This document shows positions 8,289 to 15,000 of a DNA stretch of 64,000 nucleotides, piece after piece. The first letter of the stretch is position 1, and every line of letters starts with the position of its first letter. The notes beneath the pieces are model-generated. The model made no database searches. It had not been told where the DNA came from and saw nothing but the letters and a program-made list of their open reading frames with translations. Source of the stretch: Lachnospiraceae bacterium UBA4338. GTDB lineage: Bacteria > Bacillota > Clostridia > Lachnospirales > Lachnospiraceae. The stretch lies in assembly GCA_002393735.1 (NCBI GenBank), contig DGTK01000015.1, positions 1 through 64,000 on the forward strand, given 5' to 3'. The translations under genes and the position numbers were made by a program.

Positions 8289-8810
8289 ATGACACAAGAT
8301 CAAATAGTCGTATTACTTGGTTCGACAGTTGTAGCGGCGATATTATCAGCGATAATTTCAGCAATTGTATCGGTGCGAAACAACAATAGGAATGCAAAGT
8401 ATGAGTATATAACAAAAGAGCGTAGTCAATGGCGAAAAGAAATTCGAGAAATCGCTGTTGAACTCGAAAAGGCTAAAAATCCGTATGATAAGAAAAATAA
8501 GAATGCTGCTTATGTTAGGGAAGTATTAGCTAAGCTGAAAGTTCGGATTAACGCCAACGGTATGTATGAAGATGCTACTAATAAACAAGATAGGCATATA
8601 TGGGAAAGAATACATACTATAGATAATTATTGTGGTAGAGTTACAGACGATGTAGAAGATTGGGATAGGTTGGAAGAAGAACTTGAGTATCTTATTAGAG
8701 ATTTAAGTCTACTTCTTAAAGATGATTGGGAAAGGTGTAAGAAGGAAGTTGATGGAATAGGTTATATATTCAGAAATTTATTTAATCATAAGTTTTTAAA
8801 GAAAAAATAA
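8289..8810 (+). CDS. Membrane-anchored hypothetical protein
   Basis: 173 residues with one N-terminal hydrophobic helix (about residues 6-28) and a charged cytoplasmic part rich in Glu, Lys and Arg that is probably mainly helical. ITKERSQWRKEIREIA (about residues 40-55) resembles a motif I have seen in small single-span proteins of phage and defence regions; I cannot name the family. AAAGGA precedes the ATG. It stands alone between the ATPase pair and rmlB, and may or may not belong with the ATPase system. Confidence 0.55.
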   Translation: MTQDQIVVLLGSTVVAAILSAIISAIVSVRNNNRNAKYEYITKERSQWRKEIREIAVELEKAKNPYDKKNKNAAYVREVLAKLKVRINANGMYEDATNKQDRHIWERIHTIDNYCGRVTDDVEDWDRLEEELEYLIRDLSLLLKDDWERCKKEVDGIGYIFRNLFNHKFLKKK

Positions 8811-8924
8811 TAAGAGTCTTATGAAGGACGCAGTTTCTTTCGTGCGTATAATGTCGAAATAATAAATAGTTTACTATTGCATATCGGATGAGAAAAAGTT
8901 TGTTTTATAAGTAAGGAGAGTGGT

Positions 8925-9947
8925 ATGAGTACAGTAATTGTAACAGGTGGAGCAGGATTTATAGGCGGGAATTTTGTGCATTATTATTTATGGGCACATC
9001 CTGAGGACAGGGTTGTGTGTGTAGATAAGCTTACATATGCAGGTAATCTGTCTACATTAGCGCCGGTAATGGATAATCCTAATTTTAGATTTTGTAAGCT
9101 GGATATTTGTGACAGAGATGGGATATTTAAACTCTTTGAAGAAGAGAAGCCGGATATTGTAATTAATTTTGCGGCTGAGAGCCATGTGGATAGAAGTATT
9201 GAGAATCCGCAGATTTTCCTTGAGACTAATATTATTGGTACAAGTGTTATGATGGATGCTTGTAGGAATTTTGGAAATGTGAGATATCATCAGGTAAGTA
9301 CTGATGAGGTTTATGGTGATCTTCCGTTAGACAGACCGGATATGTTCTTTACAGAGGAGACTCCGATTCATACATCTAGCCCTTATTCAAGCAGTAAGGC
9401 GGGAGCCGATCTTCTGGTGCAGGCATATTACAGAACATATGGACTTCCTATAACGATATCTCGTTGTAGTAATAATTATGGACCATATCATTTCCCAGAG
9501 AAGTTGATTCCGCTTATGATTGCTAACTGTCTTAATGATAAACCGTTACCTGTATATGGTGAGGGACTTAATGTGCGTGACTGGCTTTATGTGGAAGACC
9601 ATTGTAAGGCAATAGACCTTATTGTTCATAAGGGAAGAATAGGTGAAGTTTACAATGTTGGTGGTCATAATGAGATGAAGAACATTGATATTGTTAAGCT
9701 CATTATTAAGGAACTTGGCAAGAGTGAGGATTTGATTACATATGTAACTGACCGTAAGGGACATGATCTTCGTTATGCAATTGATCCGACCAAGATTCAT
9801 AATGAACTTGGATGGCTTCCGGAGACAAAGTTTGCAGATGGTATTAAGAAGACGATTAAGTGGTATTTAGAGAACAGGATCTGGTGGGAAGAGATAATAT
9901 CAGGTGAGTATCAGAATTATTATGATAAGATGTATAGTAACAGATAA
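8925..9947 (+). CDS. rmlB: dTDP-glucose 4,6-dehydratase
   Basis: 340-residue short-chain dehydrogenase/reductase-fold enzyme that converts dTDP-glucose to dTDP-4-keto-6-deoxyglucose. It has the NAD-binding GGAGFIGGNF at residues 7-16, the catalytic TDE in STDEVYGD near 125, and Tyr154-x3-Lys158 in SPYSSSK. Full length. The ribosome site AAGGAGAG lies just before the ATG. Followed after 18 bp by rmlC. The usual rmlA and rmlD genes are not in the window, so either they are elsewhere or another dTDP-sugar is made. Base composition is closer to the housekeeping genes than to the AT-rich block on its left. Confidence 0.95.
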   Translation: MSTVIVTGGAGFIGGNFVHYYLWAHPEDRVVCVDKLTYAGNLSTLAPVMDNPNFRFCKLDICDRDGIFKLFEEEKPDIVINFAAESHVDRSIENPQIFLETNIIGTSVMMDACRNFGNVRYHQVSTDEVYGDLPLDRPDMFFTEETPIHTSSPYSSSKAGADLLVQAYYRTYGLPITISRCSNNYGPYHFPEKLIPLMIANCLNDKPLPVYGEGLNVRDWLYVEDHCKAIDLIVHKGRIGEVYNVGGHNEMKNIDIVKLIIKELGKSEDLITYVTDRKGHDLRYAIDPTKIHNELGWLPETKFADGIKKTIKWYLENRIWWEEIISGEYQNYYDKMYSNR

Positions 9948-9965
9948 CGTAGTAAGGTGATTGAT

Positions 9966-10532
9966 ATGGGTTTTACATTTGAGAAGACTAAGTTACCTGG
10001 TTTGGTAATTATTCAGCCGAAGGTTTTTGGGGATAACAGAGGTTATTTCATGGAAACATATAAGAAGGGAGATTATGCTGCAGCAGGAATAGATAAGGAG
10101 TTTGTGCAGGATAATGAGTCTTCAAGTACCAAGGGAGTTCTTAGGGGACTTCACTTCCAGAAGAATCATACACAGGGGAAACTTGTTCGTGTTACGCACG
10201 GTGAGGTTTTCGATGTGGCTGTTGATGTAAGACCTGGTTCTGAGACTTATGGGCAGTGGGTTGGTGTAACTCTTTCTTCTGAGAAGAAGAATATGTTCTA
10301 TATCCCTGAAGGATTTGCTCATGGATTCTTAGTGCTTTCTGATACAGCAGAGTTTGTATATAAGTGCACGGATGTTTATGATCCAACTTCTGAAGGAGGT
10401 ATTCCTTGGAATGATCCGGATATAAATGTTGAGTGGCCTAAACTTGATGTTCCTTATAAGACTTCTGAGAAGGATGAGAAGCATGAAGGGTTTAAAGAGC
10501 AGGATTTTGAGTGGGCGAAGAAGTGGGTGTGA
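9966..10532 (+). CDS. rmlC: dTDP-4-dehydrorhamnose 3,5-epimerase
   Basis: 188-residue cupin-fold epimerase acting after RmlB. Diagnostic segments are the FxExY-like FMETYKKGDY, DNESSSTKGVLRGLHFQ with the catalytic His, GxVFDVAVDVRPGSxTYG, and FYIPEGFAHGFLVLSD. The ATG at 9966 is chosen because TAAGG sits 8 nt before it; a GTG three codons earlier is possible. Together with rmlB it supplies a rhamnose-type precursor for the surface glycan. The gene is intact and is the last one before the second accessory block. Confidence 0.93.
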   Translation: MGFTFEKTKLPGLVIIQPKVFGDNRGYFMETYKKGDYAAAGIDKEFVQDNESSSTKGVLRGLHFQKNHTQGKLVRVTHGEVFDVAVDVRPGSETYGQWVGVTLSSEKKNMFYIPEGFAHGFLVLSDTAEFVYKCTDVYDPTSEGGIPWNDPDINVEWPKLDVPYKTSEKDEKHEGFKEQDFEWAKKWV

Positions 10533-10680
10533 TCTGGTTCTCGCAAGTTCGAGGTACCGGTTTTGTGAGTGGACATAAAATATACCTCCTTTTGGTGTCT
10601 GAATTAATAGTATATCTATTTATCAAATAGTGTCCACTTTTATAAGTATAACGCAAAGTGTATACTTCTTTTGTTAAATA
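10533..10680. other. Intergenic region rich in inverted repeats
   Basis: Holds two separate dyads: AGTGGACA (10568-10575) with TGTCCACT (10631-10638), and AAGTATA (10644-10650) with TATACTT (10661-10667) around a 10-nt spacer, the latter followed by CTTTTG. The second may act as a weak terminator for rmlC; the first is widely spaced and could be an operator or an element end. Confidence 0.4.
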
Positions 10681-10709
10681 TTGAAAAATTTTATAAATAA
10701 TGCTACAAT
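10681..10709 (+). promoter_or_regulatory. Promoter of the ATPase/TOPRIM pair
   Basis: TTGAAA (10681-10686), 17-nt spacer, TACAAT (10704-10709). The -10 box overlaps the left arm of a perfect 17-bp inverted repeat (10705-10745), so a DNA-binding protein on that dyad would block the promoter. Confidence 0.55.
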
Positions 10710-10745
10710 AGGATTACTTCCGATACAAGGAAGTAATCCTATTGT
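10705..10745. repeat. Perfect 17-bp inverted repeat over the transcription start
   Basis: Arms 10705-10721 and 10729-10745 are exact reverse complements (core TAGGATTACTTCC) with a 7-nt loop. TTTCTTT follows the right arm. It lies between the -10 box and the GGAGG of the ATPase gene. As DNA it looks like an operator; if transcription starts further upstream it would act as a terminator or attenuator in the leader. Confidence 0.7.
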
Positions 10746-10767
10746 TTTCTTTGCGGAGGATATTCAA

Positions 10768-11877
10768 ATGGTATTAATGAATGTGAAACTAGATAATTTG
10801 CTTCTTTTTAATGATTTTGAATTATGCACGTCATATCCTAAAAAAATTGTTGATTCTGGTATAGGTGAAGAGCATTTGGATGGGTTCCCTAATTTCAGGT
10901 ATAAAAAACTGGTTATTTTGATGGGGCCTAATGCTAGTGGTAAAACCGCTTTTGGTCATATATTGTTGTCTATTTTTCACTTCATTAATTCTAAAGAATA
11001 TAATAAAATTGTTGAACTGATAGAAGATAATAATAGAGAAGCTTTTTTTTCGTTAGATATTGCGTATTCTAGTGGTGAGTTATGGAGGATAGAAACAAGA
11101 ATAGAACCTATTTCGGAAGAGGCGTATAAAAGCGATGATATAGAGGTGTTTGTCAATAAAACAAGAATTTTATCGAATGACAATTATGAAAAATGTGCCG
11201 AAAGATTAACGTTGAAAGCTGTACAGCAAAGGACATTTTATGCCACAGCATTAGAAACTGTGCCTAAATTGACCTGGGGATTTGAGTTCCCTTTTGAAAA
11301 TAGTGGACCAAGATCGTTTATAGACTATTCCGGTACATTTATTGGGGTATTAAAGCAAACACTAATTACCTTAGATCCAAGAATAGAAGATGTTTATTAT
11401 CCATCAAAAAATCATGAAATAATTGAAATAAAATATCCCCACGGTACGGTTTTGTTAAAAGAAGGCAGAGTAGTCGATAACGATATTTTATCGCAAGGTA
11501 CATTAGAGGGAATAGGAATTGCATATTTGATAGCAGGTATAAGAACACATAGCGCAGATTTTTACTATTGTGATGAAAAGTTCTCTCATATTTATTCTGA
11601 TGCAGAAAGAGCTTTTTTATCATTGCTGATTGATTTGCTTGGATCTAACGAACAGTTATTTATTACTTCGCATAATTTGGATATTCTTGATATGAAAATA
11701 CCTAAACATTCTTTTGCCTTTTTAAGGAGAGATACTATGGATGATAATCGTATTTCATGTGTATTCGCTTCAGAATACCTTAAGAAAAACACAGAATCCG
11801 TAAAGAATGCAGTTGAGAATGATGTCTTTTCAACGGCTCCAGATCTTAGTGGTATTTTTAGTTTGAAAGATATTTAG
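10768..11877 (+). CDS. AAA15-type ATPase of a two-gene defence pair
   Basis: 369 residues. Walker A GPNASGKT at 53-60, Walker B-like YYCDEKFSHIYSD near 270 and switch His in ITSHNLD near 300 put it in the AAA_15 group (RloA, AbiLi, PARIS AriA). I chose ATG 10768 because GCGGAGG lies 9-12 nt before it; a TTG at 10681 in frame would place the N-terminus inside the promoter and hairpin. The next gene starts 14 bp after the stop and encodes a TOPRIM-like protein, the classic partner. The likely role is an abortive-infection sensor that holds and releases the effector. Homology is by motif only. Confidence 0.8.
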   Translation: MVLMNVKLDNLLLFNDFELCTSYPKKIVDSGIGEEHLDGFPNFRYKKLVILMGPNASGKTAFGHILLSIFHFINSKEYNKIVELIEDNNREAFFSLDIAYSSGELWRIETRIEPISEEAYKSDDIEVFVNKTRILSNDNYEKCAERLTLKAVQQRTFYATALETVPKLTWGFEFPFENSGPRSFIDYSGTFIGVLKQTLITLDPRIEDVYYPSKNHEIIEIKYPHGTVLLKEGRVVDNDILSQGTLEGIGIAYLIAGIRTHSADFYYCDEKFSHIYSDAERAFLSLLIDLLGSNEQLFITSHNLDILDMKIPKHSFAFLRRDTMDDNRISCVFASEYLKKNTESVKNAVENDVFSTAPDLSGIFSLKDI

Positions 11878-11890
11878 GAGGATTACAATA

Positions 11891-12394
11891 TTGAGAAAAG
11901 GGGTTAAATATCAGTATTTTGTAGAAGGAAAATGCGAAGAAAAACTAATTAAGGTTTTGAAAGAACAAAAAGATCAAATAATCTCCGGCAAAGTAGAAGT
12001 GTTAAATGTTGTGCAGGAAAGATTGACGGATACAAAGCTCAGGTTAATTACTCCTGATACAATAATAATATTGATATTTGACACAGACACCGGAGAGGTT
12101 GAAATATTAAAGGAAAATCTGAAGAAACTCGAAAAATGGGGAATTAAGAAAGTTTGGTGTGTTGTTCAAGTTAAAAACCTTGAAGATGAAATCTTGCGCG
12201 CTACTTCGCTTAGAAATGTAAAAGATTTGTTTAAATGCAAAAACTTAGATGAGTTCAAAGAGCAATTTATCAAAGAAAAGAATCTGTACAAGAAACTAAC
12301 TGATAAAGATTTTGATCTTGATAAAATGTGGATTACGAAGCCGCCGAAAGAATATTGTTGGTTAAATAATGATGGGTATAAGATAAAAAAATAA
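11891..12394 (+). CDS. TOPRIM-like effector (RloB/AbiLii/OLD-type)
   Basis: 167-residue protein with the TOPRIM pattern: YFVEGKCEEK near the N-terminus (Glu12 as the catalytic acid, Glu16 nearby), then a hydrophobic strand ending in Asp64-Thr-Asp66 (LIFDTD). TOPRIM proteins next to AAA15 ATPases act as nucleases in several phage-defence systems. The start is TTG at 11891, 9 nt after AGGAGG; no better start exists in frame. It is short for RloB, so it could be a minimal TOPRIM effector. Strongly AT-rich like its ATPase partner. Cleavage target unknown. Confidence 0.65.
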   Translation: MRKGVKYQYFVEGKCEEKLIKVLKEQKDQIISGKVEVLNVVQERLTDTKLRLITPDTIIILIFDTDTGEVEILKENLKKLEKWGIKKVWCVVQVKNLEDEILRATSLRNVKDLFKCKNLDEFKEQFIKEKNLYKKLTDKDFDLDKMWITKPPKEYCWLNNDGYKIKK

Positions 12395-12767
12395 AGAGTG
12401 AGTATGTGCCAGGTACATTTAAGTTAGAAGAGGGTACGAATAATGATACTTTCTAGGAAAATGTGAATGTCAACGAAAAAGTTTACCGTGGCTCACTTTT
12501 ATATTAGCATTTATAATTGTGCTTCGATTGAAAACGGTTCATATAAGTGAATTTGTTTTTTGTTGACTGATATATTGAAATAATTATGTTATAAGTAAAA
12601 TGGTATTTTATATGAATTCTGCTTTGCAATTAGTGTGATTAAGTAGTTGAATATATGTCTGTTTAATTGTTTGCAGGTAGAAATGTTGAAGAATTGGATG
12701 GACGAGTATGGATTGTTTTATTATTCACATATAAACTATTGAATGAATAAGATGTTTACAGGTAAAA
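12395..12767. other. Intergenic region, 370 bp
   Basis: Contains the left arm of a 560-bp inverted-repeat-bounded element (12486-12499), a possible weak promoter (TTGACT near 12563 with TATGTT after 16 nt) and an 18-nt direct repeat with two mismatches (12668-12685 and 12753-12770), each copy ending in an ATG. The first ATG opens only a 19-codon frame; the second starts the Abi-like fragment. No complete gene seen. Confidence 0.4.
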
Positions 12768-12878
12768 ATGAAAGGGATTAATAAATTGATAAAGAGAAAA
12801 CTGTCGTTTGAAGAACAAATTGAAGATTTGAAGTCAAAAAATGTTAAGTTTGAGATTTATAGTGAAGATCTGTTTTGA
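12768..12878 (+). pseudogene. Abi_2-family (AbiD/AbiF-like) N-terminal fragment
   Basis: Open frame of 36 codons, LSFEEQIEDLKSKNVKF in its centre. Abi_2 family proteins begin with a very similar pattern (x-LSxEEQIxxLKSRGxxF/I, followed by a YYRLSGY region). The homologous body of about 300 residues is missing: the frame stops at 12876 and a small-RNA promoter follows 9 bp later. I read it as the left-over start of an abortive-infection gene after an internal deletion. A real 36-residue peptide cannot be excluded, but there is only a weak ribosome site (CAGG). Confidence 0.5.
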
Positions 12879-12886
12879 AAAAATAA

Positions 12887-12915
12887 TTGACAGTCAAGTT
12901 GTGCTAACATATAAT
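12887..12915 (+). promoter_or_regulatory. Consensus promoter of a small RNA
   Basis: TTGACA (12887-12892), exactly 17 nt, TATAAT (12910-12915): perfect consensus, followed within 100 bp by a terminator and no credible reading frame. Confidence 0.85.
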
Positions 12916-12921
12916 AATAAC

Positions 12922-13012
12922 GAACGAAAATCCTCGAGGTTTTCAACGGAAGCGGTGCCTGCATCAATTCCGTGCTTGAAGAAATTAGAACACTTAAATG
13001 TGTTCTTTTTTT
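12922..13012 (+). ncRNA. Probable small structured RNA beside an Abi-family remnant
   Basis: About 90 nt between a perfect promoter and a clean terminator. Visible helices: GAAAA..CC/GG.TTTTC with a TCGA loop (about 12925-12944); ACGGAA with TTCCGT enclosing a smaller GGTG-CCTG-CATC hairpin (about 12945-12974); and the terminator hairpin. No convincing start codon with ribosome site lies inside. Abi_2/AbiF-type genes are known to be accompanied by a conserved structured RNA, in some cases acting as an antitoxin, and an Abi_2-like N-terminus ends 44 bp before this RNA. The match to that RNA family is inferred from position, not from a covariance search. Confidence 0.6.
12987..13012 (+). terminator. 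Terminator of the small RNA
   Basis: AGAACAC-ttaaat-GTGTTCT, 7-bp perfect stem followed by seven T residues. Confidence 0.85.
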
Positions 13013-13087
13013 CTATATATGCGTCAACCTGAAAGTGAGCCACGGAGGGTGATTTTAACTAATTAAGGCCTGGTTTTTATGAATTTG

Positions 13088-13186
13088 TTGACATAGCCGT
13101 ACGAACATGTTAGGATTGAAATTGTAAGAATTTGTTTGAACGAACAAATTTTGGCGTAATTTGGATTGATATGTGCGTACGGCTAT
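13088..13186 (+). promoter_or_regulatory. hipBA promoter with nested operator dyads
   Basis: TTGACA (13088-13093), 17-nt spacer, TAGGAT (13111-13116). An 11-bp repeat ATAGCCGTACG (13093-13103) lies inside the spacer and its exact reverse complement at 13176-13186 is just before the hipB start. Between them is a second perfect dyad, AATTTGTT-tgaacg-AACAAATT (13129-13150). This is the arrangement expected for cooperative binding of a HipB dimer set and autorepression. Confidence 0.65.
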
Positions 13187-13199
13187 TTTTGGTGGTGCT

Positions 13200-13424
13200 A
13201 TGAAAGATTATAAGAAAATTAATAATACGGCAGATTTTGGAAAAATGATAAGGGACAAGCGCAAGAAACTGGGGTATACGCAGCAGTATCTGTGTGATGT
13301 TACGGGGATAAGTACCAGTTTTATTTCTGATTTGGAGAATGGGAAAGAAACGGCGGAGCTGGGGAAGGCGATTTTTCTGGCGAATATGTTAGGGCTGGAT
13401 GTTGGACTCATGGAGAGAGGGTAA
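13200..13424 (+). CDS. hipB: HipB-like antitoxin, XRE family
   Basis: 74-residue protein made almost wholly of a Cro/C1 helix-turn-helix (residues about 13-70; LGYTQQYLCDVTGISTSF as core). It would bind the dyads upstream and neutralise HipA. The ATG at 13200 is used because GGTGG precedes it and the upstream GTG would lie in the operator. Its stop is 2 bp before the hipA start, so the operon is translationally coupled. Length and gene order are those of hipBA. Confidence 0.85.
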   Translation: MKDYKKINNTADFGKMIRDKRKKLGYTQQYLCDVTGISTSFISDLENGKETAELGKAIFLANMLGLDVGLMERG

Positions 13425-13426
13425 AA

Positions 13427-14668
13427 GTGAAGAAACTTGATGTATATATACAAGTTAATGGTGAGTTTGTTTATGCAGGGGATATTGTAGGCAGAGACTA
13501 CAGCGATGCGACATTTGGATATGGTGATGATTATTTGGCTTCGGCATTAAGACCAATATCTATAAGTCTTCCGCTACAAAAGGAACGTTTTAGCAAACAA
13601 CAGACTTACAGGTATTTTGAAGGATTGCTGCCGGAGGGTTTTGCAAGACGTTCTGTTGCTAAGTGGATTGAAACAGATGAATTGGACTATTTGACAATAC
13701 TTGAAAAACTGGGAAGCGAATGTCTTGGAGCCATCAGGATAGGTGATGCAAAACAAGAGGATTCTTATGAATTACTGTCGCTGTCCAGGATTAAGGATCT
13801 GGCATCAGAAGGGGCGACTGAGTCTACAAAACTATTGATGGAAACACACCTGTCTTTAACCGGTGCGTCCGGAAAAGTTGGGCTGTACTATTATGAGCAG
13901 AGTGATAAATGGTATTTGCCGCATGGGCTTAATGCAAGCACGCATATTCTTAAGCAGAGTCATATAAGATATAAAAAGATGGTTGTCAATGAACTGCTAT
14001 GTATGAGAGTTGCCAGAGAAATGGGTATTGATGCGGCAGAGAGTTCAATTATGAATTTAGGTTCTGGCAGGGATGAAGATGTGCTGTATGTCACCCGGAG
14101 ATTTGACAGGGTTATGCCGGGTGATTCGTCTCATGGTATGGTATCTCCGTACAGACTTCATCAGGAAGATTTTGGTCAGGCAATGGGGATTGATGCGATT
14201 AATAAGTACGAGACAGTTAAGCAGGGATATATTGGCAGAATGTTTGATCTTGTTCGAAACTATTCGTCGAAGCCGGTTGAGGATGTGTTAAAACTTTGGG
14301 ATATGATTGTTTTTAATTACCTTATTGGTAATACGGACAGTCATATTAAGAATTATTCATTGCTGTATAGTGCCGGACTGGATCAAATAAGACTGGCTCC
14401 AGCGTATGACATTATTTCCACGAAAGTGTATGATGGAATGGAAAATATGGCTTACTATATTGGTGATGAGAGGAATATTCATAATATAGGAGCAGAGCAG
14501 TTTAAGATGGCGGCTGATGAAGCCAGGATTAGTCAGAGTGTTGCCATGGAGAGATACAACCATATAGCAAGAAACATAGGAGAGGTTATTAGTAAAGTAT
14601 CTGCTGAAATGGCGAGTGAAGGTTTTGAGGATGCTGTGTGGGTTGGGGAGAAAATAGTGGGTATTTAG
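13427..14668 (+). CDS. hipA: HipA-family serine/threonine kinase toxin
   Basis: 413 residues. The N-terminal HipA domain (about 1-105, with SLPLQ and FEGLLPEG motifs) is followed by the kinase core. LSLTGASGKV near 145 is the equivalent of the ATP-loop/autophosphorylation region, GNTDSHIKN near 302-310 is the catalytic loop and LAPAYDI near 325 carries the metal-binding Asp. All key residues look present, so it should be active. In E. coli HipA phosphorylates glutamyl-tRNA synthetase and causes growth arrest; the target here is unknown. GTG start, with GAGAGAGGG upstream inside hipB. Confidence 0.88.
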   Translation: MKKLDVYIQVNGEFVYAGDIVGRDYSDATFGYGDDYLASALRPISISLPLQKERFSKQQTYRYFEGLLPEGFARRSVAKWIETDELDYLTILEKLGSECLGAIRIGDAKQEDSYELLSLSRIKDLASEGATESTKLLMETHLSLTGASGKVGLYYYEQSDKWYLPHGLNASTHILKQSHIRYKKMVVNELLCMRVAREMGIDAAESSIMNLGSGRDEDVLYVTRRFDRVMPGDSSHGMVSPYRLHQEDFGQAMGIDAINKYETVKQGYIGRMFDLVRNYSSKPVEDVLKLWDMIVFNYLIGNTDSHIKNYSLLYSAGLDQIRLAPAYDIISTKVYDGMENMAYYIGDERNIHNIGAEQFKMAADEARISQSVAMERYNHIARNIGEVISKVSAEMASEGFEDAVWVGEKIVGI

Positions 14669-14740
14669 ACCTAGGTCAATCTTCTGCGGAGGAGTTCCTG
14701 ACTATTAGGAAGATAATTAAAGGGATAATCAAAGTTCTTT

Positions 14741-14760
14741 AAGGTTTGCCAAACTTTTTT
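14741..14760 (+). terminator. Terminator after hipBA
   Basis: AAGGTTT-gcc-AAACTTT with one G-T pair, followed by TTT. Weak by GC content but well placed after the hipA stop. Confidence 0.5.
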
Positions 14761-14826
14761 AGGGTCTGACTTTAGGGGCTGATAATCATAAAAGAAAGAG
14801 TGGGGAATGACAATGATGACCTTCCC

Positions 14827-14855
14827 TTGATTTATTGTACAACAGTATATATAAT
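14827..14855 (+). promoter_or_regulatory. Promoter of the RNA upstream of the HipA-like kinase
   Basis: TTGATT (14827-14832), 17-nt spacer, TATAAT (14850-14855). The -10 box is consensus and the -35 box matches four of six positions. Confidence 0.7.
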
Positions 14856-14861
14856 AATATT

Positions 14862-14979
14862 AACAGAACCCAACACGCCTCTCAATGATGCGGACCACGT
14901 TGGGTCATTAATAAGTGATCGTGTTACAGATACTTGCGAAGCCTGTGACCTTATGGTGGCTCCCAAGGGAGCCATTTTT
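14862..14979 (+). ncRNA. Probable structured RNA preceding a HipA-like kinase
   Basis: About 118 nt from promoter to terminator. Helices seen: ACCCAAC (14868-14874) with GTTGGGT (14899-14905), 7 bp perfect; TCATT-aata-AGTGA (14905-14918); GTTACAG (14923-14929) with CTGTGAC (14943-14949), 7 bp with one G-T; and the terminator hairpin. Together they leave little single strand. No good reading frame with a ribosome site lies in it. The kinase gene starts 22 nt after the T tract, so kinase mRNA must come from readthrough or from a start within this region. This order (promoter, structured RNA, terminator, toxin-like gene) is that of type III toxin-antitoxin loci. A cis-acting attenuator is the main alternative. 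Confidence 0.6.
14957..14979 (+). terminator. Strong terminator directly before the HipA-like gene
   Basis: TGGCTCCC-AA-GGGAGCCA, perfect 8-bp G+C-rich arms (the terminal pair probably opens to a larger loop), followed by five T residues and ending 21 nt before the ATG at 15001. Confidence 0.9.
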
Positions 14980-15000
14980 ACTAAGAATTGAGGAGATTTA

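Larger units (their letters stand above)
12486..13045. repeat. 560-bp element bounded by 14-bp perfect inverted repeats
   Basis: CCGTGGCTCACTTT at 12486-12499 is the exact reverse complement of 13032-13045. The element lies between the TOPRIM gene and the hip operon and holds the Abi-like fragment and the small RNA. It has no transposase. The repeat resembles ends I associate with IS21-like elements, but that is weak memory. It could be a non-autonomous element (MITE-like) or the scar of two insertion-sequence ends. Confidence 0.5.

Noticed and set aside
12841..13032. Open frame of 63 codons across the small-RNA promoter and terminator
   Set aside because: It covers a perfect promoter, RNA hairpins and a terminator, has no ribosome site, and shows no protein-like pattern.
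12395..13200. CRISPR array between the TOPRIM gene and hipBA
   Set aside because: Only one pair of 18-nt near-repeats and one pair of inverted repeats; no regular spacing.
14862..14979. CRISPR or repeat array in the RNA upstream of the kinase
   Set aside because: No tandem repeats of constant length are present; the segment is a set of distinct hairpins.
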